Shown piece after piece: positions 26,194 to 36,200 of a DNA stretch of 64,000 nucleotides (the stretch's first letter is position 1; every line of letters starts with the position of its first letter). The stretch is from an uncultured Tidjanibacter sp. Lineage in GTDB: Bacteria > Bacteroidota > Bacteroidia > Bacteroidales > Rikenellaceae. The translations under genes were made by a program, and so were the position numbers. The notes beneath the pieces are model-generated. The model was given only the letters and a program-made list of their open reading frames with translations, was not told where the DNA came from and did no database searches. The stretch covers positions 62,001-126,000 of the forward strand of contig CANTVF010000007.1 of NCBI GenBank assembly GCA_947852905.1. The letters run 5' to 3'.

Positions 26194-27243
26194 ATGGAAT
26201 TTACCGCAGAAATGATCGCATCCTACCTGGGAGGCGACATAGTGGGCGACAGCGGAACCAAAGTATCCGAATTCGCCAAAATAGAGGAAGGCCGCGAAGG
26301 TGCGCTTTCGTTCATAGCAAACCCTAAATACGAACACTACATATACGAAACCCGTTCTACGATAGTGATCGTCAACCGCAGTTTCATACCGACCGGAACT
26401 GTACACCCCACTCTCATCAAAGTGGACGACGCCTACGGATCGTTCGCCAAACTGCTCGAACTGTATGCCGCGCACCAGCCGCGCAAACGCGGCATCAGCG
26501 ACAAGGCCGACATCTCGCCCGACGCCAGTATAGGAACCGACTGTTACGTAGGAGCTTTCGCGGTAATAGAAGCCGGCACGAAAATAGGCGACGGCACATG
26601 CATATATCCGCATGTCTACATAGGCGACGGTGTCACAATAGGCAAAGGGACGACGATAAACTCCGGGGTCAAGATATACGCAGGATGCCGCATAGGCGAC
26701 AATGTAACCATACATGCCGGAACGGTAATAGGCGCCGACGGTTTCGGATTCGCCCCCAATGCCGACGGTACGTATTCCAAAATACCACAGATAGGCAACG
26801 TCGTGATAGAAGACGATGTGGAGATAGGCGCAAACACCTGCATAGACCGCGCGACTATGGGCTCGACGATCATACGCCGCGGCGTGAAACTCGACAACCT
26901 CATCCAGATAGGTCACAACGTCGTAATAGGCGAAAATACCGTATGCGCAGCCCAAGTGGGCATAGCCGGAACGTGCAAGGTGGGAAGCAACTGCATGTTC
27001 GGCGGACAGGTCGGCCTCGCAGGTCATCTTACCGTGGGCGACCGCGTACAACTCGGCTCCAAAAGCGGAATTTCGAACAACGTGCCTTCGGGCGAAACAT
27101 ACCTCGGCTACCCCGCCCTGCCGGTCGGCAAGTTCCACCGCTCCAATGCTGTGTTCCGTAACCTGCCCGAACTTAGCAAGACGGTATACCGCCTCGAAAA
27201 ACAGATGGCGGAACTGACCGCGGAAAAAGGGAAAACGGAATAA
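26194..27243 (+). CDS. lpxD: UDP-3-O-(3-hydroxyacyl)glucosamine N-acyltransferase
   Basis: 349 residues. An N-terminal uridine-binding domain (about 1-95) precedes a left-handed beta-helix made of hexapeptide repeats (IGTDCYVGAFAVIEAGTKIG onwards to about 310). The catalytic His is in IQIGHNVVIGENTVCAAQVG near residue 240. A short C-terminal helix (VYRLEKQMAELTAEK) trimerises the family members. Third step of lipid A synthesis, adding the second hydroxyacyl chain from acyl-ACP. Placement directly behind coaD is operon-like, and the following gap contains a large hairpin. Confidence 0.96.
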   Translation: MEFTAEMIASYLGGDIVGDSGTKVSEFAKIEEGREGALSFIANPKYEHYIYETRSTIVIVNRSFIPTGTVHPTLIKVDDAYGSFAKLLELYAAHQPRKRGISDKADISPDASIGTDCYVGAFAVIEAGTKIGDGTCIYPHVYIGDGVTIGKGTTINSGVKIYAGCRIGDNVTIHAGTVIGADGFGFAPNADGTYSKIPQIGNVVIEDDVEIGANTCIDRATMGSTIIRRGVKLDNLIQIGHNVVIGENTVCAAQVGIAGTCKVGSNCMFGGQVGLAGHLTVGDRVQLGSKSGISNNVPSGETYLGYPALPVGKFHRSNAVFRNLPELSKTVYRLEKQMAELTAEKGKTE

Positions 27244-27301
27244 AACCCCGACCGGTCGTGTCGCTCGCTTAGAACGGATGCGATCCGCCTTACCATACTG
27301 C

Positions 27302-27356
27302 GCCGCCGACAATACCGCGTTACGGATACGGCAAATCCGCAACCGTTGTCGGCGGC
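27302..27356. terminator. Structured gap between lpxD and ruvC
   Basis: GCCGCCGACAA (27302-27312) is complementary to 27346-27356, with smaller inner pairing around 27320-27338. No T-run follows, so termination is uncertain; ruvC starts 34 bp later. Confidence 0.35.
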
Positions 27357-27389
27357 AGTCATAAATGTCGTTCACTATAAACTCAAAAC

Positions 27390-27989
27390 ATGACAACTAA
27401 AGGAACGCGACGCATAATGGGGATAGACCCCGGCACCAACCGCATGGGTTACGGCGTAATAGACGTATGCGGCAACAAGGTATCGTGCGTCGTCATGGGC
27501 GACATAGAACTTCACAAACTGCCGGATGCCTACGCCAAATTGGGGCACATTTTCGAACGCGTTTCGGGACTTATCGAAGCATACGCCCCCGACGAGGTGG
27601 CTCTCGAATCGCCTTTCTTCGGCGAAAACGTACAGAGTATGCTCAAACTCGGCCGGGCACAGGGAGTGGCCATGGCCGCAGCCCTGCATCACGGAATACC
27701 TGTGGCGGAATATGCGCCCCGTCGCGTCAAACAGGCCATAACGGGCGTAGGAGGCGCCGCAAAAGAGCAGGTGGCCGCAATGCTCAAAGGAATGCTCGGT
27801 GTAGAGTACAACCCCAAACGGCTCGATGCTACGGACGGGCTGGCGGTCGCCATGTGCCACTGGTTCGAAAGCTCTTCGCCGATAGGACACCGCAACAGCA
27901 AACCGGTCAGGAAAACCAAATCGGAAAGCTGGGAAGAATACATAGCCCGCAATCCGGAACGCGAAGCGGGGAAAAAAGGAGACAAATAA
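27390..27989 (+). CDS. ruvC: Holliday junction endodeoxyribonuclease
   Basis: 199 residues: a RuvC core of about 160 plus a basic C-terminal tail (SKPVRKTKSESWEEYIARNP). The acidic catalytic residues are in IMGIDPGTNRMGYG (residues 10-23), VALESPFFGENVQSMLKLG near 69-87, and LDATDGLAVAMCHW near 148. It cleaves four-way DNA junctions during recombinational repair, working with RuvAB; no ruvA or ruvB is in the window. It stands at the end of the glyS-coaD-lpxD-ruvC run, all on the plus strand. Confidence 0.95.
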   Translation: MTTKGTRRIMGIDPGTNRMGYGVIDVCGNKVSCVVMGDIELHKLPDAYAKLGHIFERVSGLIEAYAPDEVALESPFFGENVQSMLKLGRAQGVAMAAALHHGIPVAEYAPRRVKQAITGVGGAAKEQVAAMLKGMLGVEYNPKRLDATDGLAVAMCHWFESSSPIGHRNSKPVRKTKSESWEEYIARNPEREAGKKGDK

Positions 27990-28475
27990 ACGATTCTCCG
28001 CAACAGTTGCCCATGCGCCAGTTTACATTGCAGTTATGTAACACATCCGACTGCAATAATGTTCCCATAACTGCACCGTTTACCCAATAACGTATGTATA
28101 AACGGACGTCGCCGAATACCGCAGACATTCAGAGCCATATGCCAAACCGCATACGAACGGAGGTGCGACCCCACGCCACCGAAACCGATTGCTCTGCAAT
28201 TTCAGTCTGTCGTAATATAACGCAACGATAATCTCCGACACGACAACTATTTTACAGCACGGCATTCGGCTCCGCGGCACGACTATTGCCTGCACACGAC
28301 TGTAGGGAAAACGGCAAGCACGCGAATGCGAACGGCCGCGAACACAGACCGAAATCATACGTTTTCAATATCAAATTCACTAATAAAGCGAATTTAACTG
28401 CCAAATATTCGTATCTTTGAGCGATTACGCATTTAAAATCGAGCAAACAAAGTATAACAAACACAAAACACCGAC
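27990..28475. other. Gap between ruvC and the TlpA-like lipoprotein
   Basis: No convincing gene on either strand. A 10-bp inverted repeat (28029-28038 with 28066-28075) may be a weak terminator for ruvC, and the promoter box of the next gene is at 28412-28419. Confidence 0.5.
28412..28419 (+). promoter_or_regulatory. -7 box (TATCTTTG) for the TlpA-like lipoprotein
   Basis: Common form of the -7 consensus, 56 bp before the ATG. Confidence 0.5.
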
Positions 28476-29513
28476 ATGAAAAAAATTCTAATGATCGCAA
28501 CTATAGCTGTATTGCTGTGCAGTTGCGGAAGTAAAAACACTTACACTATCAACGGCGACATCAAAGGCCTGACCGGTAATTCCATCATGTTGCAAGACGA
28601 GAAAGGCGACACTCTGACCACCGTGACAGCTACGGACGGTAAGTTTACGATCAAGGGCAAAGCCGCGACTCCCTCGCTCGGTCTGCTGAGCGACGGTACT
28701 CAGCCTATAATAATGCTGTTCCTCGAACCCGGCGAAATCTCGGTTACGGGTGACATGGCCGAAAAGATAACCGTAAGCGGCACACCGGCAAACGACGGTT
28801 ATTCAAAATACAACGAATACCAGTACGAATGCATGCAGCGTCTGTATGCCACAGGTTCGGATGAGGAACGTCTCGCACTGTTTACCGAAATGCGCGAAGA
28901 AGCGGAGAAAACCCTCGACGCCAACCTCGACAACTACTTCGGTCTGCTGATGCTTTCCGAATTTGCGGCAGAATTCGACAGCGACCAGATCATCGGCAAA
29001 CTCGACAGCATGCCCAAGGAGATAACCCAGACCGATCTTGGCAAAGAACTGCGCAAATCGGCAGAAATGAGACGCAATACCGAAATAGGCAAAGAGTACA
29101 TGGAAATCGAATATCCCGACAAAGACGGCAACATGGTTAAACTCTCATCGCTCGTAGGCGAAGGCAAATATGTCCTGATAGATTTCTGGGCTACATGGTG
29201 CGCTCCCTGCATGGGTGAAATTCCTCACCTCGCAGAGGCTTACGAAGCGTACAAACACCTTGGATTCGAAATATACGGCGTATCGCTCGACGACGAAGCC
29301 GATAAGGAAAAATGGGCTAAAACCCTCTCCGAAAAGAATATGACATGGGTCAACGTATTCGGCGGCTCTTTTACCGAGAACGAAGCCGCACAGAAATACG
29401 ACGCACGCAGCATTCCGACCAACTTCCTTATAGGTCCCGACGGCAAAATAATAGCCAAGAACCTGCGCGGCAGCCAGCTCAAGGAAAAACTTTCCGAAAT
29501 CATCGGAGCATAA
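28476..29513 (+). CDS. Thioredoxin-fold (TlpA-like) lipoprotein with N-terminal DUF4369-type domain
   Basis: 345 residues. The signal peptide MKKILMIATIAVLLCSC ends in a lipobox. Residues 22-120 (YTINGDIKGLTGNSIMLQDE) match the DUF4369-like beta domain found before many Bacteroidetes thioredoxins. A helical middle part follows. The C-terminal thioredoxin fold (about 205-345) has FWATWCAPCMGEIPHL, so the CAPC redox pair is intact, and the cis-Pro lies in ARSIPTNFLIG. Family members sit in the periplasm tethered to a membrane and reduce disulphides, for instance in cytochrome or extracytoplasmic protein maturation. No redox partner is next to it, and a perfect terminator closes the unit. Confidence 0.85.
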   Translation: MKKILMIATIAVLLCSCGSKNTYTINGDIKGLTGNSIMLQDEKGDTLTTVTATDGKFTIKGKAATPSLGLLSDGTQPIIMLFLEPGEISVTGDMAEKITVSGTPANDGYSKYNEYQYECMQRLYATGSDEERLALFTEMREEAEKTLDANLDNYFGLLMLSEFAAEFDSDQIIGKLDSMPKEITQTDLGKELRKSAEMRRNTEIGKEYMEIEYPDKDGNMVKLSSLVGEGKYVLIDFWATWCAPCMGEIPHLAEAYEAYKHLGFEIYGVSLDDEADKEKWAKTLSEKNMTWVNVFGGSFTENEAAQKYDARSIPTNFLIGPDGKIIAKNLRGSQLKEKLSEIIGA

Positions 29514-29527
29514 ATCAATCGCACTAT

Positions 29528-29580
29528 TTTAAAAAGCCACCGGTACAGTTTCTCAGAAACTGTACCGGTGGCTTTTTAAA
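29528..29580. terminator. Perfect 26-bp stem terminator after the TlpA-like gene
   Basis: 26 nt at 29528-29553 are complementary to 29555-29580, with A5 and T5 tracts at the feet. Works on either strand. Confidence 0.85.
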
Positions 29581-29780
29581 TCACCTTACGACAGACAGCT
29601 CGCCGTATACATATCGATTCTTCGCCTAACGATAATATCACAGAACGTTTCCCGTTAACACCCATATAATACGGCATTTACATACCGACGATATACATCG
29701 GTCAGATGCCGCCGATCGTCAGGAGCCTATACCGGACATACAAAATTCATAGAAAAAAAATAAATTTATCTCCGCAAAAA

Positions 29781-29811
29781 TTTGCGAGTTCACGAGAAAT
29801 GCCTATCTTTG
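29781..29811 (+). promoter_or_regulatory. Complete promoter for tRNA-Arg (TTTG, 19 nt, TATCTTTG)
   Basis: TTTG at 29781-29784 and TATCTTTG at 29804-29811 with 19 nt between, the textbook Bacteroidetes sigma layout. The -7 box ends 20 bp before the mature tRNA 5' end. Confidence 0.75.
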
Positions 29812-29831
29812 CACTCGCAATCAGGAAATAT

Positions 29832-29905
29832 GGCTCCGTAGCTCAACTGAATAGAGTACCTGACTACGGATCAGGCGGTTACAGGTTTGAATCCTGTCGG
29901 AGTCA
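29832..29905 (+). tRNA. tRNA-Arg (anticodon ACG)
   Basis: A 74-nt cloverleaf. The acceptor stem GGCTCCG/CGGAGTC has one G-U pair. The D stem is GCTC/GAGT, the anticodon stem CCTGA/TCAGG with loop CTACGGA (anticodon ACG, CGU/CGC codons after inosine formation), and the T stem ACAGG/CCTGT with loop TTTGAAT. CCA is not encoded; A73 is the last base. Position 19 is A instead of G and 56 is T instead of C, while 15 is A and 48 is T; both tertiary pairs have changed together. It has a strong promoter and a terminator 16 bp downstream, so it looks functional. Confidence 0.9.
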
Positions 29906-29920
29906 CAAAAATGAAAGCGA

Positions 29921-29945
29921 AATACCCTGCACAATGCAGGGTATT
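29921..29945 (+). terminator. Terminator of the tRNA-Arg gene
   Basis: A perfect 10-bp stem (AATACCCTGC/GCAGGGTATT) with loop ACAAT, 15 bp after the tRNA; the T-run is short. Confidence 0.6.
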
Positions 29946-30419
29946 GTCATTTAAAGCGTCTGACTCAAATTTCCGAAACATGCACAGGATCGTGTGCATG
30001 ATGATCTATCGAAAAAAACGGAAAGAAATATGCGAATATCTGCGGGGCAAAACAATCTTTCTATAAGCCATTAGGATCATACCACCATTTCTTCCGGACC
30101 GTACCGCTGAAATCTACACTTCATTTAAACGCCAAAATAAGCGCGACGTAACGAAGAGCAAAATTTCATCCCGCGAATACGAAACCGATTACTAAGCACT
30201 GACAAAAACAGATATCCCCCGTAACAAAGCAAATATTATCCGTCCTCCCGAAAACCTATACAAACTAAAAGACATTAGTTTGAACGGACAAACCTGCGAC
30301 AACGAATCGTGAGAGCAATCCTGAAAATTGGGAAATACATTTACGTACGAACTTCTGAAATCATATGCCACACACACGGATATTCCCTGTATACGGCTAC
30401 GCGTTCACAGCATCGACAA
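29946..30419. other. Gap between tRNA-Arg and the DUF1573 gene
   Basis: About 470 bp without a recognisable gene; short frames on both strands have no coding character or domain. No strong hairpin or repeat was seen. Confidence 0.5.
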
Positions 30420-30839
30420 TTACTGTTTTTCGACCACTTCTCCGCGCACGAAAAGCACTGCGGGATACTTAGAGGCTGTATTGGAATGGATTTTTACATT
30501 GTTGTTGAACGGACCTGTTTCCCGTCCCGGCCTGTAAGTTATCTCCACCGTCCCGCACTCTCCGGGCATCACCGGTTGACGGGGATAATCGACGGCCAGA
30601 CACGTACAACTCGTCTCTGCACGGGTGATTACAAGCGGGGCATCGCCGTCGTTGCGGAATACGAAACCGACCGTCCGTGAAGCGCCTTTACGTTCGATAG
30701 TCCCGAAATCATGCGCCATACTCTCGAACGAAATTACGGCACCGTGTTCCGGACTCTCCGACCCGCTAAAATTTCCGGCAGCGGCAGCGAACGAAACGTA
30801 CATAAAACACAAACATGCCGCAAACGACTTTATCCACAT
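30420..30839 (-). CDS. DUF1573-family secreted protein
   Basis: About 139 residues from the ATG at 30839 (MWIKSFAACLCFMYVSFAAAA, a signal peptide); a GTG at 30848 would add three residues. The mature part has the DUF1573 pattern: MAHDFGTIERKGASRTVGFVF near residue 43, then TCTCLAVDYPRQPVMPGECG and VEITYRPGRETGPFNNNVKI, an immunoglobulin-like beta-sandwich. The function of this family is not established; members are common exported Bacteroidetes proteins. It is the last gene of exbB-exbD-tonB-DUF1573 on the minus strand, 149 bp after tonB, with uncertain co-transcription. Confidence 0.85.
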   Translation of the reverse strand: MWIKSFAACLCFMYVSFAAAAGNFSGSESPEHGAVISFESMAHDFGTIERKGASRTVGFVFRNDGDAPLVITRAETSCTCLAVDYPRQPVMPGECGTVEITYRPGRETGPFNNNVKIHSNTASKYPAVLFVRGEVVEKQ

Positions 30840-30997
30840 AAAAGACACTTAATTCATCGACAACGATTAATCTCGTCAAAACAGGTAGCTCATGTCGAAA
30901 CACTCCGCCCTCCACTAAACCGTTCCTACACGCAACAGGTTATTTCCGACATCACCCCGAAATATTTTCCAGTTATCACGCTCAATATCGGAACTCT

Positions 30998-31786
30998 TTA
31001 CTGCAAACGGAAAACGTAAGTTATGGTACCGGTCTGAACGGCATTGTTCTCGCTGGGAGTGAATCGTGCGGAACGTGCGGCACGCAAAGCCGCCGCAGTC
31101 AGTTTAGGATCCTGCGTCGTGGAGCCCAAAGGCTGAAAAGCAGCGGTCTGCACCCTCCCCTGCGCATCCACAGTTATCTCCACGACGACCTTGCCCTGAG
31201 CATCGGAATCGTAACTCGGACGCGGCAGACTTCCGACCGGCCGACGTCCGGAAAGACTGAACGAAACCCCTTCAGTACCTATTCCAGTACCCGAACTGAC
31301 ACCGTCGGCACCAGACACATGTCCGCTATTACCGTCACTGTCTGCATCTCCCTGCGATACCGACTGCGAAGCGATGCTACGACCGGGAAACAAAGCTCTG
31401 CGATTCACCTCGTGAGCCTGTTCCTCACGCGACGGTGTATCGCTTTCGTTATTCATCTGGCTGTTGTCGTTCCGCGACGGCTGACGTTCGGCATGCAGAC
31501 CGCTCGCGACAGAAGGAGCCTGTTCATAATCTTGCGTCATAAACTCCTCCTGAGAAGCCGACGATCGCGGAGCTACGGTCTCCTCGCTCTGAGACAACAT
31601 AACATTCTCCTCACCGCTCCCGTCGCTCTCTCCGAAATCCACGAGTATCCCCTGATCGACCGCCGGATAATCCATACGGAACGATACGAGAAAGCTGACG
31701 CCGAGGAAAACTACCAGATAGCATGCAAGAGCTATAGCCCCGGCACGTCTGCCCTGACGGTTATTATCCGGTTTATAATAATACAT
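30998..31786 (-). CDS. tonB: TonB-family energy transducer
   Basis: 262 residues. The cytoplasmic N-terminus MYYYKPDNNRQGRR leads into one membrane segment (AGAIALACYLVVFLGVSFLV). A long periplasmic linker follows (about 40-185), rich in Ser, Gly, Asn, Gln and Glu rather than in Pro/Lys as in classical TonB. The C-terminal TonB domain contains GKVVVEITVDAQGRVQTAAF and ends AARSARFTPSENNAVQTGTI plus a short strand. With ExbB and ExbD it passes proton-motive energy to outer-membrane TonB-dependent transporters. It lies 113 bp downstream of exbD. Confidence 0.9.
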   Translation of the reverse strand: MYYYKPDNNRQGRRAGAIALACYLVVFLGVSFLVSFRMDYPAVDQGILVDFGESDGSGEENVMLSQSEETVAPRSSASQEEFMTQDYEQAPSVASGLHAERQPSRNDNSQMNNESDTPSREEQAHEVNRRALFPGRSIASQSVSQGDADSDGNSGHVSGADGVSSGTGIGTEGVSFSLSGRRPVGSLPRPSYDSDAQGKVVVEITVDAQGRVQTAAFQPLGSTTQDPKLTAAALRAARSARFTPSENNAVQTGTITYVFRLQ

Positions 31787-31899
31787 ATTCTCTAAACGGC
31801 TCGCCCGACCGGCTCCCGGCTCCCGGCTCCTGTGCCGGTACGCCGTCTTACATCTGCAAGCCGACTGTTTTTAACGATTTCTTACCCGCACACCGGGAA

Positions 31900-32292
31900 T
31901 CAGTTCGGACTCGTAGCCAGAATCAACATCCATTTGTTGTCCTTGGCTATGTTCATCACCTTGACCACATTGTCTATCGGTACGCTCTTGTCGGCATGTA
32001 ACGATACCGTAGGCTGCTCGGCGCCTTCCAGACGACCGCGCAACACATTCTCCAGTTCGCCGAGCGATACCGGTACCGACTCGACGTAATACTGCAAATC
32101 GGCCGTTATGGATACCGTCGTATACGGTTTCTCCTTGATCTGATTATTGCTCGTCGGCAAGGTCAGTTTCAACGCGTTCGGGTTTATCAGCGTCGTCGCT
32201 ATCAACATAAACACCAAAAGCAGAAACATCAGGTCGGTCATGGACGCCGAACTGAACGACGCGTTTACCTTCGATCCTCTCTTTATTGCCAT
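31900..32292 (-). CDS. exbD: ExbD/TolR-family biopolymer transport protein
   Basis: 130 residues: a short basic N-terminus (MAIKRGSKVNASFSSASMTD), a single membrane segment (LMFLLLVFMLIATTLI) beginning right after the conserved Asp that carries protons in the family, and a periplasmic domain with YVESVPVSLGELENVL and VSLHADKSVPIDNVVKVM. Forms the proton-driven motor with ExbB. Its ATG lies 6 bp after the exbB stop, so they are surely one operon. Confidence 0.94.
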   Translation of the reverse strand: MAIKRGSKVNASFSSASMTDLMFLLLVFMLIATTLINPNALKLTLPTSNNQIKEKPYTTVSITADLQYYVESVPVSLGELENVLRGRLEGAEQPTVSLHADKSVPIDNVVKVMNIAKDNKWMLILATSPN

Positions 32293-32298
32293 GCCCTG

Positions 32299-32976
32299 TT
32301 ATCGTTTATCTACCGGTTGGTTGAGAATATCCATAAAGGCTATCGAATTGGCCTCCATCTGGAATATGAGTTTTTCGATACGCGCTATGAGAAAGTTGTA
32401 CCCGAAATAGGCCGGGATACCCACGATCAGACCGCCGACGGTGGTTATCATGGCCACATACATACCGCCCGACAAAAGGCTCATATCGACCACGCCGCCG
32501 GCCATAGACATGTTCATGAACGCCTGCACGAGACCTATTACCGTACCGAGGAAACCTATCATAGGAGCGCCGCCCGAAATGGTAGCCAGAGCAGGAAGTC
32601 CGTTTTCGAGTTTCGACACTTCGAGGTTGGCTACATTCTCGATAGCATTCTGTACGTCGGTCATCGGACGACCGATACGTTCTATACCCTTGTCTATCAT
32701 GCGAGCGACGGGCGAATCGGTCGAGCGGCACAGATCTACAGCAGCATCCATACGTCCCTCATAGATGAAATCGCGTATCTTGTTCATGAAATTGGCATCT
32801 ATACGCGACGCCTTGCGAATGGCAATGAACCGTTCCACGAAAATATATATGGCTACGGCGCCCAACAGAAGCAATACCCACATAAGCCAGCCGCCCGCAA
32901 GGAAAAGTTCTCCGAAACTCATTGTCTTGGGCTGCTCGGCCAGAACGGCAGGAGCCGTTTGCAGAAATAGTGTCAT
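32299..32976 (-). CDS. exbB: ExbB/TolQ/MotA-family proton channel
   Basis: 225 residues. Three membrane segments are visible: about 30-50 (GGWLMWVLLLLGAVAIYIFV), 130-150 (LATISGGAPMIGFLGTVIGL) and 170-200 (GGMYVAMITTVGGLIVGIPA). The GAPMIGFLGTVIGLVQAF and TTVGGLIVGIPAYFGYN segments are the family core, with the Thr that lines the channel. It is the inner-membrane stator for TonB; first gene of exbB-exbD-tonB. Confidence 0.94.
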   Translation of the reverse strand: MTLFLQTAPAVLAEQPKTMSFGELFLAGGWLMWVLLLLGAVAIYIFVERFIAIRKASRIDANFMNKIRDFIYEGRMDAAVDLCRSTDSPVARMIDKGIERIGRPMTDVQNAIENVANLEVSKLENGLPALATISGGAPMIGFLGTVIGLVQAFMNMSMAGGVVDMSLLSGGMYVAMITTVGGLIVGIPAYFGYNFLIARIEKLIFQMEANSIAFMDILNQPVDKR

Positions 32977-33206
32977 AATGAATTCAATATTTATCGTTTA
33001 ATTATTCTATCACAAAACGAACTGCGGCATCGTTCCGACGGATACCGCACGGCGTTGAAACATGCAAATTTAAAAACATATTCCGAATATATCGTCAAGG
33101 AACATGTTATCTTACATCCCGTACAGACTTTAAGCGTCCGTACCGCAACATACCGATCAGCCAAACACAATGACAGTTACTCCGTACCGGAGCAAAGTCA
33201 CTGCGA

Positions 33207-36200
33207 CTACAGCTCCGTCTGTTCAACATTTTTCTGCGCGGATCCGCTGTCGGCCTGTGCCCTGGCAGCCTCCTCCCGTTCACGCCGTTCCTCGATCATA
33301 CGACGCCGGCGCTCCTCGCTCTCCGCACGACGCTGTTCTATGCGACTCTTCAGCGTTCCGGCATCCGTCGCATTTCCCCTTTCGGACGTGCTTTCGGGAG
33401 TAACCGTCACGCCGTCGGACGGCAGCGTCACGGCACCGTTCCCCGGACTATCTCCCACAACGGTCTGAGCCGCCCGCCGTTTCTCGATACGGTTCTGGCG
33501 ACGCTTTTCGCGACGCATCTTATACTTACGCACTATATCGCCGAAACGGTTGAAGTCCTCGCGGTAATATATACCTACACCGTTCTCCTGAAGGCCCTGG
33601 TTCTCGTCGTAACGCGTTATGGTACGTGTGAATCCTTTGAGCCTCAAGTCTCCTGACGGGGTCAGTAGCCACGTTATCGAGGCGTCTCCGGACATGTTGG
33701 AGACATTCTGCGGATTATTATTGCCTATGTCGTAGTTACCTTCCACTTCGAGTATCAACCGGTCGTTACCGCCGACATTATATGTGAATCCGAAGTCGAG
33801 CTCATCGGACGAAGTCTCGTCCTGCTGGGGTCGGTAATTAAGGAGTATATCGAAATTCTCGCTCGAAAGCACGTTGGTAAGCTGGTTGGTCAGAAAATCG
33901 AGACCGAGCGAAGCTCCGGCACTCGTTGCGGTTGCCGCACCGTTATCGTCACTCGAACTGCCGTCCGGCGCGAACGATCCGAGTCCGACGAGCCATATGA
34001 AATTCATCGCCGTATTTTCATTGGAAGACAGAATGCCGCTCAAAACGTTCTGCACATCGGCATCGGCCGAAGGTATCCTTATATCGAAAGATATGTCCGG
34101 CTGTTTGAGGCTCTCCCTTATGCGCATCACACAATCCACCGGTATTCTCGTACTCGTATTGATACCTGTTCCCTCGAACGAACTCGCGATAGGTTGCAAC
34201 GACGCACGCATCTTGTAAACGGCCTCCACGTTCAATACGGCTTCCATAGGATCTCCGCTCAACTGAATGGTACCGCCCGGCTGCAAAGTAAACTTGCGGT
34301 TGGATATTATAGGCGGCAGACTGAACAGGAAATCACCCTCGGCGATCTCGTACGTACCGAACGTCGCCAATTCTCCGGTTCCCGGATTCAACTGCACGTC
34401 TATATTGGCGGCACCTTTGGCATTCAGCGTCATATTCGTCGCAGGATCTATTATGATCGACAGCAACAATCCCGGCGTAACGGTCAGCGACACGTTCAGA
34501 CGCATGTCCGTTTCCTGCTTCTTTTTCCGTTCGGCCTCCTGCCTCGACAAAAGATATTGCTGTTTCTTGTGTTCCACTATATTGTCCGGCGAAACCGTTT
34601 CCGCCGACTTATCTACGAAAACGATCCAGTCCGCCTCGGATATGCTCGACTTGTTAGACAGAGGCAGATAAAACGCCGAACGGTCCTGTGTGGATACCGC
34701 AACATCTATGTCCATACCGTTTTTGCCGCCGCGCAACCCTATGGCACCGGAAACATATACCTTGCCGTAGAACTGCGCGTTATCCTTGGATGTGGTATTA
34801 ATTGCCATGAGATTGGTCGGCACCAGACGCAGATCGTAGCTTATGTTCGCCATATTGCTTATATCCGCGTGGGCTTCGAGCGTAGCGCTGTTGCCTTCGT
34901 TATCGGTAAGTACCGTCCGCGGAATCACGACTCGCCCGCCGTCTATATCCACGTCCAACAACGAAGCTCTATAGGTCACATTGGTCATACCGACCGTAGC
35001 CGCCAGATCAGATACCGACAGCGTTCCATGCATGTCGGGTTTTCCGTCCCGGCTACGCACTTCGAGGAATATCGCTGCCGACCCGTCCAACGCGCTCACT
35101 GCCTCCGGAGGCAGGAAAGATCCGGCAGCGGCGAGCGGAATATTGTCTACATCCACCTCTGCGGAATATTCGTTTATATCCGGCCTGTAGAATCCGCGGA
35201 CTATATTCTTGCCGGTAGTCTCGTTCCTGAGCGACAACACGACTCTCTCATCGGCGAAATTCCACGCACTGCGTAACCGCAATGGCACCGCCACGTAATC
35301 GTTCACCCGCAGACTGTCCATGGCAATGTCCGCTATCAGGAACGGATCGTTCTCTCCGGACACCAGCTGCGCGGAGCCGTCGAGAGTTCCGCCTACACGT
35401 ACTCCGTCCAAATTAAGCATCCCGTTCATGATGCCGACACTGAAGCGGTCGAGCTCCAGGCGTAGCGTATCCGTTCTACCGGACGATATTCCGCCGTCCA
35501 CCTGAAGGCGCTGGTCTCCGCTCGTTATGGCGAAGTCATCGACAGAGATCCCCTCCTTGGAATACGAAATGAGCCGCGAGGCTATATTCCACCTCTGCGG
35601 ACCGGTCATAACGTAGGATGTCGGCTCGAAAGCGAGACCGAAAACAAGTTCCTTTCCCGTCTCGGTACGCGAGAGCAACGACTGCATATCGAGCGACGCG
35701 CTGAGATCGGAAGCTCCGTCGCTCAGACGCGCACGGACGTTTATGGTATCGTTCTGTATGCGTGCCGAAATATTGTTGGAAGGCATCCGGTATTTCGGCA
35801 GATAAAGGTCCTCGGTAGTGAACACGAGATTCACGGCGCCGCGTTCGGTCGTATTGTCGGCCTTGAACCCCAGACGCGTCACGAAAAAGTCGGAATACTC
35901 TATGTAATCGCTGTTCGCGTCGATTCTGAAATCCTCTGTTTTGGGATCGAACACCACATTCACCTCAGTTCCTTGAGCAATGCTGAATCCGGGCAGGAAT
36001 ATGGCAGCGATACCGCTCGCCTCCTTTATATTTATATGCAGTTCGGACATGGGCGGCCGTATCGGTACGGCCGTCACATCCATACCGGCACCAGATACCG
36101 GAGCAAAAGCCACGTTAGCAACACCGGTCACCGGCAAAGCGACTGTCCCCGCACGGCGCACTACCGGACGGTTATCGTGTTCATACACGAAATCGGCGTC

